NCBI GenBank assembly: GCA_009377395.1
Contig: WHUB01000032.1
Location: 1-43,911, forward strand
Reading direction: 5' to 3'
Length of the DNA stretch: 43,911 nucleotides
Source: Actinophytocola sp.
GTDB lineage: Bacteria; Actinomycetota; Actinomycetes; Mycobacteriales; Pseudonocardiaceae
In this document: positions 1-8,038 of the stretch, one piece after another
Layout of the letters: each line of letters opens with the position of its first letter
Position numbering within the stretch: position 1 is the first letter of the stretch
Made by a program: the position numbers and the translations under genes
Notes under the pieces: generated by a model
What the model saw: only the letters and a program-made list of their open reading frames with translations
What the model was told of the DNA's origin: nothing
The model's database searches: none

Positions 1-26
1 GCTCTAACCAACTGAGCTACCGGCCC
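1..26 (-). tRNA. 5' end of a tRNA, cut by the window edge
   Basis: Read on the minus strand, the first 26 bases give the 5' acceptor strand GGGCCGG followed by TAGCTCAGTTGGTTAGAGC. This is the D-stem and D-loop consensus (TAGCTC...GAGC with the GG of the loop) of an elongator tRNA. The anticodon arm lies outside the window, so the isotype cannot be read. The GGGCCGG acceptor strand would be compatible with tRNA-Met or tRNA-Ile, but this is only a guess. Bases 27-295 upstream of it hold no convincing gene. Confidence 0.85.
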
Positions 27-298
27 TTCTGATCGCTCAGCCTACGCAGTCGGCGCATCGGCGTGCATACCGCCCCGCGTGTACGTAGCGGCGCTGACCA
101 GCATCGGACCACCCACAGCGGCGCTCCGCGTGATCGACTCCGCCGTCCGAGCGAAGCGCTGTCACACCGGCATCGTGCATTCGGTCCAACGCCGAGGTCC
201 GCATGCTGGTATCCGGGACACCGATGCGTAACGGATGGCCCCGGCGCACTGACTAGTGGGTGAAGTGATCGGCCGGTGGCGCGCGAGGAGGCACGGTG

Positions 299-688
299 AT
301 GCTCGTCGAAGCTCGCGTGCTGGGTTGGCCTCGCGCTGTCGTCGAGCCGCACGAGTTCGCGTACGAGCCTTCTCATCCCGTCCCATTGCGACAGCTCATC
401 GCCGACGTCCTGCGCGGCCACGCGGGACAAGCGCTCGACCCGGACTGGTCGTGGCGGTTCCTCCAGGTGCTCGCCGCCAACCAGGTCGAGCCGCTGCGAA
501 CGGCGAACGGCGCGCCCGGCGGGGGAGTCGACGTCGACGCGGTGGTCAGCGCCGCCCTCGAGGGATTCGACCACGGCTACTACTACGTCTTCGTCGGCGG
601 CGACCAGGTCGAGGACCTCGACCAGCTGGTCCGGATCGAACCGACGACCCGGGTGCGGTTCGTGCGGCTGGTGCCACTCGCCGACTGA
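299..688 (+). CDS. Small hypothetical protein, 129 aa
   Basis: I do not recognise this family. The 129-residue product has no signal peptide or membrane segment and no known catalytic motif. It is rich in Val, Leu, Asp and Glu and carries a short aromatic run GYYYVF near residue 97. A GAGGAGG ribosome binding site at 285-291 lies 7 nt before ATG 299, which favours that start over GTG 296 (spacing 4 nt). The gene stands alone between the tRNA flank and the amidase gene, in the same direction as the amidase. It is probably a soluble cytoplasmic protein; nothing in the context suggests a role. Confidence 0.65.
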   Translation: MLVEARVLGWPRAVVEPHEFAYEPSHPVPLRQLIADVLRGHAGQALDPDWSWRFLQVLAANQVEPLRTANGAPGGGVDVDAVVSAALEGFDHGYYYVFVGGDQVEDLDQLVRIEPTTRVRFVRLVPLAD

Positions 689-718
689 GCCTTCGCGCGG
701 GCATAGACAATGCCTGCC

Positions 719-2116
719 ATGGACTCCGAAGATCTGATGTACGCGGGCCTGGCAACGCAAGCGCGCATGATCGCCTCCGGCGAGATCAGCTCCCATGAGC
801 TGACCGAGGCCGTGCTCGCCCGGATCACGCGGCTCAACCCGGCGCTCAACGCATTCCGCACCGTCCTCACCGACGCCGCGCTCGCCGAAGCCAAGCAGTG
901 CGACGACGTCCCGGCCGCCGAGCGCGGACCGCTGCATGGCGTGCCCATCGCGATCAAGGACGAGGTCGACGTCGCGGGCGAGGTCACCACGTTCGGCGGC
1001 CTCGCCAACCGCACCCCGGCCGCCGCCGACGCCGAGGTGGTGCGCAGACTCCGCGCGGCGGGCGCGGTCATCGTCGGCAAGACCATGATGCCCGAGTTCG
1101 GGCAGTGGCCGTTCACCGAATCGGCCGCATTCGGCGCCACCCGCAACCCCTGGGACACCACCCGTACCCCCGGCGGTTCCAGCGGCGGTTCGGCCGTCGC
1201 GGTCGCGGCGGGCATGGTCGCGGCCGCGCTCGGCGGCGACGGCGGCGGTTCCATCCGCATCCCCGCAGCCTGCTGCGGGCTGTTCGGGCTCAAGCCGCAG
1301 CGCGGCAGAGTGTCCACTGCCCCGCATTCCGACCTGTGGCTGACCCTCGGCACCGCGGGACCGCTCACCCGCAGCGTCGCCGACAGCGCCCTGTTCTACG
1401 ACGCCATCCGGGGCAGCACCGACGCCGACCGCTGGCACGCCGAGGAACCGAGCATGAGCTTCGCCGAAGCCGCGACGACCGCGCCGGGGCGGCTGCGGAT
1501 CGGCTACTCGGCCAAGCCCGCGATCCGGGGACTGCGCCCGCACCCCGAGCACGTCGACGCCGTGACGCGCACCGCGACCCTGCTGCGCGAACTCGGTCAC
1601 GACGTCCGCGAAGTCGACCCGCACTACCCAGACCCCACCGCCGTGTTCACGCCGCAGTTCTACGGCGGCGTGCGCGATGAGGCGAACCTGGTCGAGCGTC
1701 CCGAGCTGCTGGAGCGCCGTACCAAGCAGACCCTCGCGCTGGCCAGGCTAATGCCGGAGCGTGCGATCCAGTGGGCGATCGGCAACACCGAACGGTTCGC
1801 TGCCACGGCCAACCGCGTCTTCGGGAACATCGACCTGCTGCTGACGCCCGCCATCGCGCATCGGCCCCGCCGCATCGGCGCCCTCGACGGCGCCAACTCG
1901 ATCACCGCACAGCTGCGCTCACTGCCGATGATCGCCTACACCGCGCTGTGGAACGTCGCCGGCAACCCGGCCGCCGCCGTGCCCGCCGGGGTCGGCGGCG
2001 ACGGGCTGCCGCTGTCGGTGCAGCTCGTCGGCCGCCAGCACGACGAGCCGACCATCCTGCAAGCCGCCGCCCAGCTCGAAACCGCGCGTCCGTGGACCGA
2101 GCGCCGTCCCAGCTAG
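719..2116 (+). CDS. Amidase signature family hydrolase
   Basis: This is an amidase signature enzyme that hydrolyses C-N bonds of carboxamides in the cytoplasm; the substrate cannot be told. The Ser-Ser-Lys triad is complete. Numbered from an upstream ATG at 710, it is Lys83 in AIKDEVD, cis-Ser157 in the glycine-rich GGSSGGSAVAV motif and nucleophile Ser181 in GGGSIRIPA, with the usual 24-residue spacing between the two serines. The length of 465-468 aa is normal for stand-alone family members; the gene is not gatA because gatB and gatC are absent. I prefer ATG 719: a -10-like GACAAT ends 7 nt before it and no Shine-Dalgarno sequence precedes either ATG, suggesting a leaderless transcript. Confidence 0.9.
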   Translation: MDSEDLMYAGLATQARMIASGEISSHELTEAVLARITRLNPALNAFRTVLTDAALAEAKQCDDVPAAERGPLHGVPIAIKDEVDVAGEVTTFGGLANRTPAAADAEVVRRLRAAGAVIVGKTMMPEFGQWPFTESAAFGATRNPWDTTRTPGGSSGGSAVAVAAGMVAAALGGDGGGSIRIPAACCGLFGLKPQRGRVSTAPHSDLWLTLGTAGPLTRSVADSALFYDAIRGSTDADRWHAEEPSMSFAEAATTAPGRLRIGYSAKPAIRGLRPHPEHVDAVTRTATLLRELGHDVREVDPHYPDPTAVFTPQFYGGVRDEANLVERPELLERRTKQTLALARLMPERAIQWAIGNTERFAATANRVFGNIDLLLTPAIAHRPRRIGALDGANSITAQLRSLPMIAYTALWNVAGNPAAAVPAGVGGDGLPLSVQLVGRQHDEPTILQAAAQLETARPWTERRPS

Positions 2117-2119
2117 GGT
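2114..2119 (+). promoter_or_regulatory. -10 hexamer of a leaderless promoter for the bPH2 pair
   Basis: TAGGGT ends 6 nt before ATG 2126, and there is no Shine-Dalgarno sequence between them. That spacing puts the transcription start at the start codon. The hexamer overlaps the amidase stop codon. A TGGACC at 2093-2098 could be a -35 element, but the spacing of 15 bp is short. Confidence 0.45.
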
Positions 2120-2125
2120 GATCAC

Positions 2126-2608
2126 ATGGCGACCACGGTGCGGCTGCGGCCACCGAACAACCAGCTCAATCCCCGCTCGCTGCTGTGGTGGCGAACGCGC
2201 ATCGCGCTCATCGTCCTGCCGCCGGTCGTCGCGCTCGCCATCCTGGGGACGCTCTCGCCGCTGCTGCTGGCGCTCGCCGGACTGCTCGCCGTGCTCGGGA
2301 TCGGCTTCGGCGTCCTCATGCCGATGTGGTGGTACCGGGTGCACCGCTGGGAGGTCACCGACACCGCCGTCTACACCCGCACCGGCTACTTCTGGCAGGA
2401 GTCCCGCATCGCGCCGATGTCGCGGATCCAGACCGTCGACACCGTGCGCGGGCCACTGCAACAGCTACTGCGGCTCGCGACGGTCACCGTGACCACCGCG
2501 TCGGCCAAAGGCGCAGTCCGCATCGCCGGTCTCGACGCCGAGCAGGCCGCCGACCTGGCTGCCGAGCTCACCCGCATCACCCAGGCGACACCGGGCGACG
2601 CGACATGA
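2126..2608 (+). CDS. bPH2 (DUF304) domain membrane protein, YdbS-like
   Basis: The 160-residue protein has two hydrophobic helices at about residues 28-70 (starting IALIVLPPVVALAI), followed by a bacterial PH-like domain. That domain carries the hallmarks YRVHRWEVTDTAVYTRTGYFWQ and the IAPMSRIQTVDTVRGPLQ segment, which are typical of the YdbS/DUF304 family. Such proteins sit in the cytoplasmic membrane; in Bacillus the YdbS-YdbT pair has been linked to resistance to certain bacteriocins. The stop codon overlaps the next start (ATGA at 2605-2608), so the two proteins are translationally coupled and probably form a complex. No enzymatic function is known. Confidence 0.85.
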   Translation: MATTVRLRPPNNQLNPRSLLWWRTRIALIVLPPVVALAILGTLSPLLLALAGLLAVLGIGFGVLMPMWWYRVHRWEVTDTAVYTRTGYFWQESRIAPMSRIQTVDTVRGPLQQLLRLATVTVTTASAKGAVRIAGLDAEQAADLAAELTRITQATPGDAT

Positions 2609-4152
2609 TCGACACCGGCATGGCGGGCGCCGAACGGCTCGACCGCCGCATGGTCACCATGACCGCCCTGCTGACCGGGACGATCGTCGTCGTCGGCGCG
2701 GTGGTCGCGAGCTCGGCGATGATCTCGTCGGGCACACCGGCCTGGGTGACGACGCTCGCCGTGTTCGGCGGGGCGCTCGCGGTGCTCGGGCTCAGCGTCG
2801 GCGCCGAGTACATCCGGTGGCGCGCGACCACCTTCCGCCTCACCGAGGCACGCCTCGAGCTGCGATTCTCGTTCGTGCTGAACCGGCGCCGCTCGCTGGC
2901 CCGCGACCGGATCCGCACCGTCGACGTCACCGCCCACCCGCTGCACCGGCTGTTCGGGCTCGCCGCCGTCGTCATCGGCACCGGCCAGCACGGCGAGTCC
3001 GGCGAGGCCGAGCTCAAGCTCGACCCGGTGTCGGCCGAACGCGCCCGGGAGCTGCGGGTCGAGCTGCTGCGACACGCCGCCGGCACCGAGCGCCCGACCG
3101 ACGAGGGCACCCTCGCCGTGCTCGACTGGCAGTGGGCCGCGTACGCGCCGCTGTCGGTGCTCACCCCCGCGCTCGGCGCCGCCGCCCTCGGCGCGGCGGG
3201 CAACGTGGCGAGCTGGTTCGGCGGCACCGAGGACGTCACCGGCGCGGTGGTGTCCGACCTGCTGGTAGCCGCAGCGCTGTTCGGCTACGCCACCGTCGCG
3301 GTCGGCGTGCTGCTCGCCGGGGCGGTCGGCGCGACGCTGCTGTTCGTCGAGATGTGGTGGGGATATCACCTCGACCGCGAGCCGGGCGGAACGCTGCACG
3401 TCCGGCGCGGGCTGCTGACGACCAGGTCCATCTCGCTCGAGGAACGGCGGCTGCGGGGCGCGGAGCTCGTCGAGCCGCTCGGGGTGCGGCTGGCGCGGGC
3501 GGGGCGGGTCGACGCCATCGCGACCGGCATGCGCAACGGCGGCACCCAGGGCAAGCGCGCCGACCCGAAGACCCTGCTGCCTGCCGCGCCGAGGAACGTC
3601 ACGCTGCGGGTGGTGGCCGACGTGCTGCGGGAACCGGACGTCGCTGCCACCCTGACCGGCCTGACGTCGCATCCCCGTGCGGCGCGGTCCCGGCGGCTGC
3701 GCTGGGCGCTCGCCCCGGTGCTGCTGGCCTTCGCCGCGCTGCTCACGGCGTGGCTCGTGTGGGGAGACGCCATCGCCGCCGCGGTCGGGCCCGCGTTCGC
3801 GGGGATGGTCGGCGCGGTGCCGGTGGTGTTCGCCGTCATCGCCGTGCCGGCTGTGGTGCTGCTCGCGCTGGACGCCTACCGCAACCTCGGCCACGGGCTC
3901 TCCGGCGGATACCTCATCGCGCGGCGAGGCGCGGTACGCCGCTCCACCGCGTTGCTGCAACGCGGCGGGGTGATCGGCTGGACGGTGCGGCAGTCGGTCT
4001 TCCAGCGCAGGGCCGGGCTGGTGACGCTGGTCGCGACCACCGCCGCGGGCAGCGGTGGCTACGCCGTCCCCGACGTCGATGCCGCCGAGGGCATCGCGTT
4101 CGCCGACGAGGCCGTGCCCGGACTGCTCACCGAGTTCGTCGAGCGCGATTAA
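2605..4152 (+). CDS. Multi-PH-domain membrane protein, YdbT-like
   Basis: This 515-residue protein is the partner of the preceding bPH2 protein. It contains a first helix pair at about residues 17-66, a PH-like segment with RATTFRLTEARLELR, a second membrane pair near residues 180-255, a second PH-like segment with LHVRRGLLTTRSISLEERRL, and a third membrane pair near 365-425 followed by a third PH-like domain. This tandem architecture of two-helix plus bPH2 units is that of YdbT. The reading frame stays open upstream of 2605, but the natural start is the ATG in the ATGA overlap with the previous gene. Its cellular role in actinobacteria is unknown. Confidence 0.85.
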   Translation: MIDTGMAGAERLDRRMVTMTALLTGTIVVVGAVVASSAMISSGTPAWVTTLAVFGGALAVLGLSVGAEYIRWRATTFRLTEARLELRFSFVLNRRRSLARDRIRTVDVTAHPLHRLFGLAAVVIGTGQHGESGEAELKLDPVSAERARELRVELLRHAAGTERPTDEGTLAVLDWQWAAYAPLSVLTPALGAAALGAAGNVASWFGGTEDVTGAVVSDLLVAAALFGYATVAVGVLLAGAVGATLLFVEMWWGYHLDREPGGTLHVRRGLLTTRSISLEERRLRGAELVEPLGVRLARAGRVDAIATGMRNGGTQGKRADPKTLLPAAPRNVTLRVVADVLREPDVAATLTGLTSHPRAARSRRLRWALAPVLLAFAALLTAWLVWGDAIAAAVGPAFAGMVGAVPVVFAVIAVPAVVLLALDAYRNLGHGLSGGYLIARRGAVRRSTALLQRGGVIGWTVRQSVFQRRAGLVTLVATTAAGSGGYAVPDVDAAEGIAFADEAVPGLLTEFVERD

Positions 4153-4187
4153 ACGCCGTAAGTCGAAGCCGCTACGGTATGCATGCC

Positions 4188-4853
4188 ATGAGCGGACAGC
4201 CACTCACCGACCAGCGCTCGCCGACGGTGCGGGCGCTGCTGCTGGCCGTGTCCCTGCTGGCGGTCGCGGTCGCCTCCGGCTTCGTGTGGTGGCTGATCAG
4301 GCACGACCCCAACCCGGTGACACCGGCCGCCACCGGCACACCAGCCACCTCCACCTCGGAGCAGCAGCCGACGACGTCGCCACACCACCCGGCGACACCG
4401 ACCCAGGTCAGGGCCGGGCGGTTCACCTTCACGCCGATGGCGCCGACCCGTGTCACCTCGGACTGCGCCGTCGTCGCCTACGGCCAGGTGCAGGACTGGC
4501 TGGCAGGCAACCCGTGTCAGCGGGTGAGCAGGGGCCTCTACGCCACCACCGGCGGCGGCGACGCGAAGGCGCTGGTGTCGGTCGTCGTGGTGACCATGCC
4601 GAGCGACGCGTCGGCGTCCGAGCTGAAGGGCATCACCGACACCAGCGGCACCGGCAACGTGTCCGACATGCTCTACGACGGTACCGTGCAGCTCCCGGGC
4701 GCGCCGCAGGTCGCGGGCGGCGCCTACGCGTCCGAGCTGAGCGGCGACACGATCACGATCGTCGAGGGCGCCTTCTACGACGACTACTCCGCTCCGGCGC
4801 TGCTCGACCAGATCGCCTCCGCCGCCATCCGCATCGGATCCCGCCAGGGCTGA
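4188..4853 (+). CDS. Membrane-anchored extracellular protein of unknown function
   Basis: The 221-residue product begins with a short cytoplasmic stretch and one uncleaved membrane segment at about residues 13-36 (VRALLLAVSLL...VWWLI). A Pro/Thr/Ser-rich linker follows, then an extracellular domain of about 150 residues with two cysteines (TSDCAVV and GNPCQRV) that could form a disulphide. This resembles the many actinobacterial surface proteins with DUF3558-like layouts, but I cannot assign a family. A TACGGT hexamer at 4173-4178 lies 9 nt before ATG 4188 and there is no clear Shine-Dalgarno sequence; ATG 4179 is an alternative start. The gene is convergent with the ferritin-like lipoprotein, with a single base between the stop codons. 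Confidence 0.75.
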   Translation: MSGQPLTDQRSPTVRALLLAVSLLAVAVASGFVWWLIRHDPNPVTPAATGTPATSTSEQQPTTSPHHPATPTQVRAGRFTFTPMAPTRVTSDCAVVAYGQVQDWLAGNPCQRVSRGLYATTGGGDAKALVSVVVVTMPSDASASELKGITDTSGTGNVSDMLYDGTVQLPGAPQVAGGAYASELSGDTITIVEGAFYDDYSAPALLDQIASAAIRIGSRQG

Positions 4854-4854
4854 C

Positions 4855-5799
4855 TCAAGCAGTCATGCCGGGCAGCGCGACCACGGCAGGGGAGATCCCG
4901 GCCTCCGCCCGCCAGTGGGTGGCGTGCACTGCGGACGCCTGCAACGCGTCGAGCGCGTACCGGCGCAGCGCGGGGTCGGCGGTGCGTTCCAGCACGCCGA
5001 GCCAGGCCGCGGTGGCGTCGGTCTCGGCGACGACAACGACCGCCACCGCGGACTCCTCGCCGGCGACCGGTTTCGGCGTCCGGTAGGCGGACTCGGGGGG
5101 TACCGGGCTCACCCCGGCGTCGGTGAGCACCCGCTCGGTGGCCTCCCGGCGGGCCTGGTGCTCCTCGACCGCCGCCTCGATGGCCTCGTCGTACGCCGCC
5201 GACAGGAACGCCGTGACCAGGTCGTAGACCCAGATCGCGGCGTGCTCGGCCGCCAGCGCCCGCTGCAACGCCCCGACCGCCGCGCCTGCGGGCTTGCCCA
5301 CCTGGCCCGGCTGCTCGAACGCCGGCTCGGCCACCTTGCCGAGGGTGACGTCGAGCGCCTGCACGCTCGCGCAGCCCGCGGCGACCGCCCCGAGCAGCCC
5401 CGCCCGGTACCCCGGCGCGGTGGGCACCATTGCTCGCGTCCGCTCGCGGGCCGTCGTCAGCCGCGTGCTGAGCGAGGCCAAATCGGTGACCGGCTTGCCC
5501 TCGGGCGTGTCCTTGGCGGGCGGCCGGTTGGCGCGGACGACCTCGCGGCGCAGCGCGCGGGCGTGCTCCGCGCGCACCCGCGCCACCGTCGCGGCGAGCG
5601 CGGCCCCCGATCCGGTGATCGCCCGCGCCGCCTTGGCGTCGGCGCTGGCGTCGTCGGCGAGCGCGCTCAGCGGATCGGGTGAGTCGTCGTAGCCCTCGCC
5701 ACAGGCCGCGAGCGGAACCGCGAGAGCGGCGATGGCGCCCAGCCGCAACGCGTCCCGCCTGCGCAAACCGTTCCTGTCCGATCTCCACCCTGCACGCAC
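4855..5799 (-). CDS. DUF4439 ferritin-like lipoprotein
   Basis: This exported lipoprotein of 314 residues has a twin-arginine-like N-terminus (GLRRRDALRLGA) and a lipobox LAAC ending at Cys33. The mature part is almost entirely alpha-helical and ends with a ferritin-like four-helix bundle that includes AALAAEHAAIWVYDLVTAF and EAAVEEHQARREATERVL, as in the DUF4439 family. Such proteins are found next to rimP in mycobacteria (the Rv2844 neighbourhood). The GTG start at 5797-5799 is divergent from rimP with 145 bp between the starts. The helical bundle may bind metal, but I cannot confirm the full set of carboxylate and histidine ligands, so any redox or iron role remains inference. Confidence 0.85.
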   Translation of the reverse strand: MRAGWRSDRNGLRRRDALRLGAIAALAVPLAACGEGYDDSPDPLSALADDASADAKAARAITGSGAALAATVARVRAEHARALRREVVRANRPPAKDTPEGKPVTDLASLSTRLTTARERTRAMVPTAPGYRAGLLGAVAAGCASVQALDVTLGKVAEPAFEQPGQVGKPAGAAVGALQRALAAEHAAIWVYDLVTAFLSAAYDEAIEAAVEEHQARREATERVLTDAGVSPVPPESAYRTPKPVAGEESAVAVVVVAETDATAAWLGVLERTADPALRRYALDALQASAVHATHWRAEAGISPAVVALPGMTA

Positions 5800-5944
5800 G
5801 GTCAGCCATCCTGCCAGGTGTCGCTGGAGCGGTTCGCCTCGGCGGCGCGAACGTTCGTGTCCGCGAGGTGTGCTCTAAGCTGGGTGGACAGCTAGCACCG
5901 CAGAACGACAATTGCTCGCCGCAGCCGAATAGGGGAGAGTCACC

Positions 5945-6493
5945 TTGCCCAATGATCTCGCCAGACGGCTGGAACCGATCGTCGCCGACGCCGTGAGCAC
6001 CGTCGGCTTCGACCTCGACGCGCTCGAGGTTCAGCAGGCAGGTCGCAGGAAGCTGGTCAAGGTCACCGTCGACTCCGATGACGGTGTTGAGGTCGACAAG
6101 CTCGCGCACGCCAACCGCGCGGTGTCGGCCGCTCTCGACGACCACGATCACCTGATCGTCGGCTCCTACGAGCTCGAGGTGACCTCACCCGGCCTGAGCA
6201 GGCCGCTGACCCAGCAGCGTCACTGGCGTCGCGCCCGGTTCCGCCTCGTCCGCATCACGCCGAAAGACGGTGACGAGTACGTCGGACGGGTGGGCCATGC
6301 GGGCGAGAAGAGCGCGCGGGTGCTCGCCGACGGCCGGATCAGAGACGTCTCTTATGCATCGGTGTCGAAGGCCGTTGTCGAGATCGAGTTCAAACAGCCC
6401 CGTGCCGAGGAGCTCAAACAGCTCGAAGCCGACGAAGCGGATGTCGTCGAGCAGGGGCACACTGGGGGGAAGACGAAGGAGGATCCGAAGTGA
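5945..6493 (+). CDS. rimP: Ribosome maturation factor RimP
   Basis: RimP assists 30S subunit maturation. The 182-residue protein shows the N-terminal domain ([61 protein letters not shown]) and the C-terminal Sm-like domain with a charged tail. The start is a TTG at 5945 preceded by GGGGAGAG at 5932-5939. The tail overlaps nusA by four bases (GTGA at 6490-6493), so the pair is coupled. A possible -10 (TAAGCT, 5876-5881) lies about 60 bp upstream, but its -35 is poor. This is the first gene of the conserved translation operon. Confidence 0.97.
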   Translation: MPNDLARRLEPIVADAVSTVGFDLDALEVQQAGRRKLVKVTVDSDDGVEVDKLAHANRAVSAALDDHDHLIVGSYELEVTSPGLSRPLTQQRHWRRARFRLVRITPKDGDEYVGRVGHAGEKSARVLADGRIRDVSYASVSKAVVEIEFKQPRAEELKQLEADEADVVEQGHTGGKTKEDPK

Positions 6494-7533
6494 ACGTCGA
6501 CATCGCGGCCTTGCGCGCGATCGAGCGGGACAAGGACATCCCCTTCGAGACCGTGCTCGCCACCATCGAGTCGGCGCTGCTGACCGCGTACAAGCACACC
6601 GACGGGCATCAGCCGCACGCCAAGATCGACATTGACCGCAAGACCGGCTACGTGCGCGTGATCGCCTACCGGCTCGACGAGCACGGCGAGGTCGCCGAGG
6701 AGTGGGACGACACCCCGGAGGGCTTCGGCCGGATCGCGGCGACGACCGCGCGCCAGGTGATCCTGCAGCGGCTGCGCGACGCCGAGCACGAGAAGACTTA
6801 CGGCGAGTTCTCCGCCAAGGAGGGCGAGATCATCGCCGGGGTGGTGCAGCGCGACTCCCGCGCCAATGCCCGCGGCATGGTGGTCGTGGCCTTCGGCGAC
6901 ACCGAGGGCGTGCTGCCCGCCGCCGAGCAGGTGCCGGGCGAGTCCTATGAGCACGGCGCGCGGATCAAGGCGTACGTGATCGGCGTGTCGCGCGGGCTGC
7001 GTGGCCCGCAGATCACGCTCTCGCGCACCCACCCGAACCTGGTGCGCAAGCTGTTCGCCCTCGAGGTGCCCGAGATCGCCGACGGCACCGTCGAGATCAC
7101 CTCGGTCGCCAGGGAGGCCGGTCACCGCAGCAAGATCGCGGTCCACTCCACGGTGCCCGGCGTGAACGCGAAGGGCGCCTGCATCGGACCGGTCGGCGCC
7201 AGGGTCCGCAACGTGATGAGCGAGCTCAACGGCGAGAAGATCGACATCATCGACCACGCTGACGACCCCGCCGTGTTCGTCGGCAACGCGCTCTCGCCGG
7301 CGAAGGTCGTCTCGGTGCGGGTGGTCGACGAGCGCACCAAGACCGCGCAGGTCGTCGTGCCCGATTTCCAGCTCTCGCTGGCCATCGGCAAGGAGGGCCA
7401 GAACGCGCGGCTCGCGGCGCGGCTGACCGGCTGGCGGATCGACATCCGCAGCGACGCGGCCGGTGCCGACGACCCGACCCCGGTCGCGCGGGTCGAGCCA
7501 CCTCGCACCGCCGCGGCCGGTCCCGCCGACTGA
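6490..7533 (+). CDS. nusA: Transcription termination/antitermination factor NusA
   Basis: NusA binds RNA polymerase and nascent RNA and modulates pausing, termination and antitermination. The 347-residue length is the short actinobacterial form without the C-terminal acidic repeats of E. coli. Visible parts are the N-terminal RNA polymerase-binding domain ([31 protein letters not shown]), an S1 domain from about residue 108 ([11 protein letters not shown]), and two KH domains (from [14 protein letters not shown] [13 protein letters not shown] and from [23 protein letters not shown]) in the last 140 residues. GTG 6490 overlaps the rimP stop codon. Confidence 0.97.
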   Translation: MNVDIAALRAIERDKDIPFETVLATIESALLTAYKHTDGHQPHAKIDIDRKTGYVRVIAYRLDEHGEVAEEWDDTPEGFGRIAATTARQVILQRLRDAEHEKTYGEFSAKEGEIIAGVVQRDSRANARGMVVVAFGDTEGVLPAAEQVPGESYEHGARIKAYVIGVSRGLRGPQITLSRTHPNLVRKLFALEVPEIADGTVEITSVAREAGHRSKIAVHSTVPGVNAKGACIGPVGARVRNVMSELNGEKIDIIDHADDPAVFVGNALSPAKVVSVRVVDERTKTAQVVVPDFQLSLAIGKEGQNARLAARLTGWRIDIRSDAAGADDPTPVARVEPPRTAAAGPAD

Positions 7534-7589
7534 CCTCGCGCTGTCCTGGGGGGTGGTGGGACGAAACGGCGGTGGGGTTAGACTCGTGT

Positions 7590-7919
7590 GTGATCGATCG
7601 CGCGGTTTCGGCTCACTACGACGCAGGTCCGGTACGGATGTGTATCGGGTGCCGGAAACGGGCGTCGGTCACCGAGTTGCTGCGAGTCGTCGCGGTGGCA
7701 GGACGGGTGGTCGTCGACGAGGGTCGGCGGATGCCCGGCCGGGGAGCGTGGTTGCACCTCGATCCCGGTTGCCTCGCCACAGCGGCTCGGCGGAGGGCGT
7801 TTCCCAGGGCGTTACGGGTTTCTGGGCTGCTCGCCGTCGATGGCGTCGAGGAGTACTTCGAGCGCCGGCTCGGAACGGCTCAAGGCAATAGGACAGATAC
7901 GAGAACGTCTCGTGTCTAG
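7590..7919 (+). CDS. ylxR: YlxR (DUF448) RNA-binding protein, RnpM family
   Basis: YlxR proteins bind RNA; the Bacillus homologue (RnpM) has been shown to bind and modulate RNase P. The family signature is present: RMCIGCRKR, then GRRMPGRGAWLHLDPGCLATAARRRAFPRAL. The domain starts near ATG 7636 and the N-terminus before it is not conserved. I place the start at GTG 7590 (109 aa), because a TAGACT hexamer at 7579-7584 lies 5 nt before it and no Shine-Dalgarno sequence is well placed, which suggests a leaderless internal transcript. GTG 7572 is an alternative. The gene sits between nusA and infB, as in most bacteria. Confidence 0.92.
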   Translation: MIDRAVSAHYDAGPVRMCIGCRKRASVTELLRVVAVAGRVVVDEGRRMPGRGAWLHLDPGCLATAARRRAFPRALRVSGLLAVDGVEEYFERRLGTAQGNRTDTRTSRV

Positions 7920-8038
7920 CCGAGGTAAGAAAGCAGGTCGACCCGTCATGAGTCAGCCGTGAAGCTGAAGCCATGAACGCGCGACGATAGGACGAGGTCT
8001 GCGGGTCCAGCCGCCGGCCTCACCAGACGAGGAGAGCA

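Noticed and set aside
1..26. Naming the tRNA isotype
   Set aside because: The anticodon is outside the window, and the visible acceptor and D-arm do not decide between several isotypes.
2185..2604. Upstream extension of the YdbT-like frame
   Set aside because: It is Arg/Ala/His-rich shadow sequence inside the YdbS-like gene. The ATGA overlap at 2605 and membrane topology give the true start.
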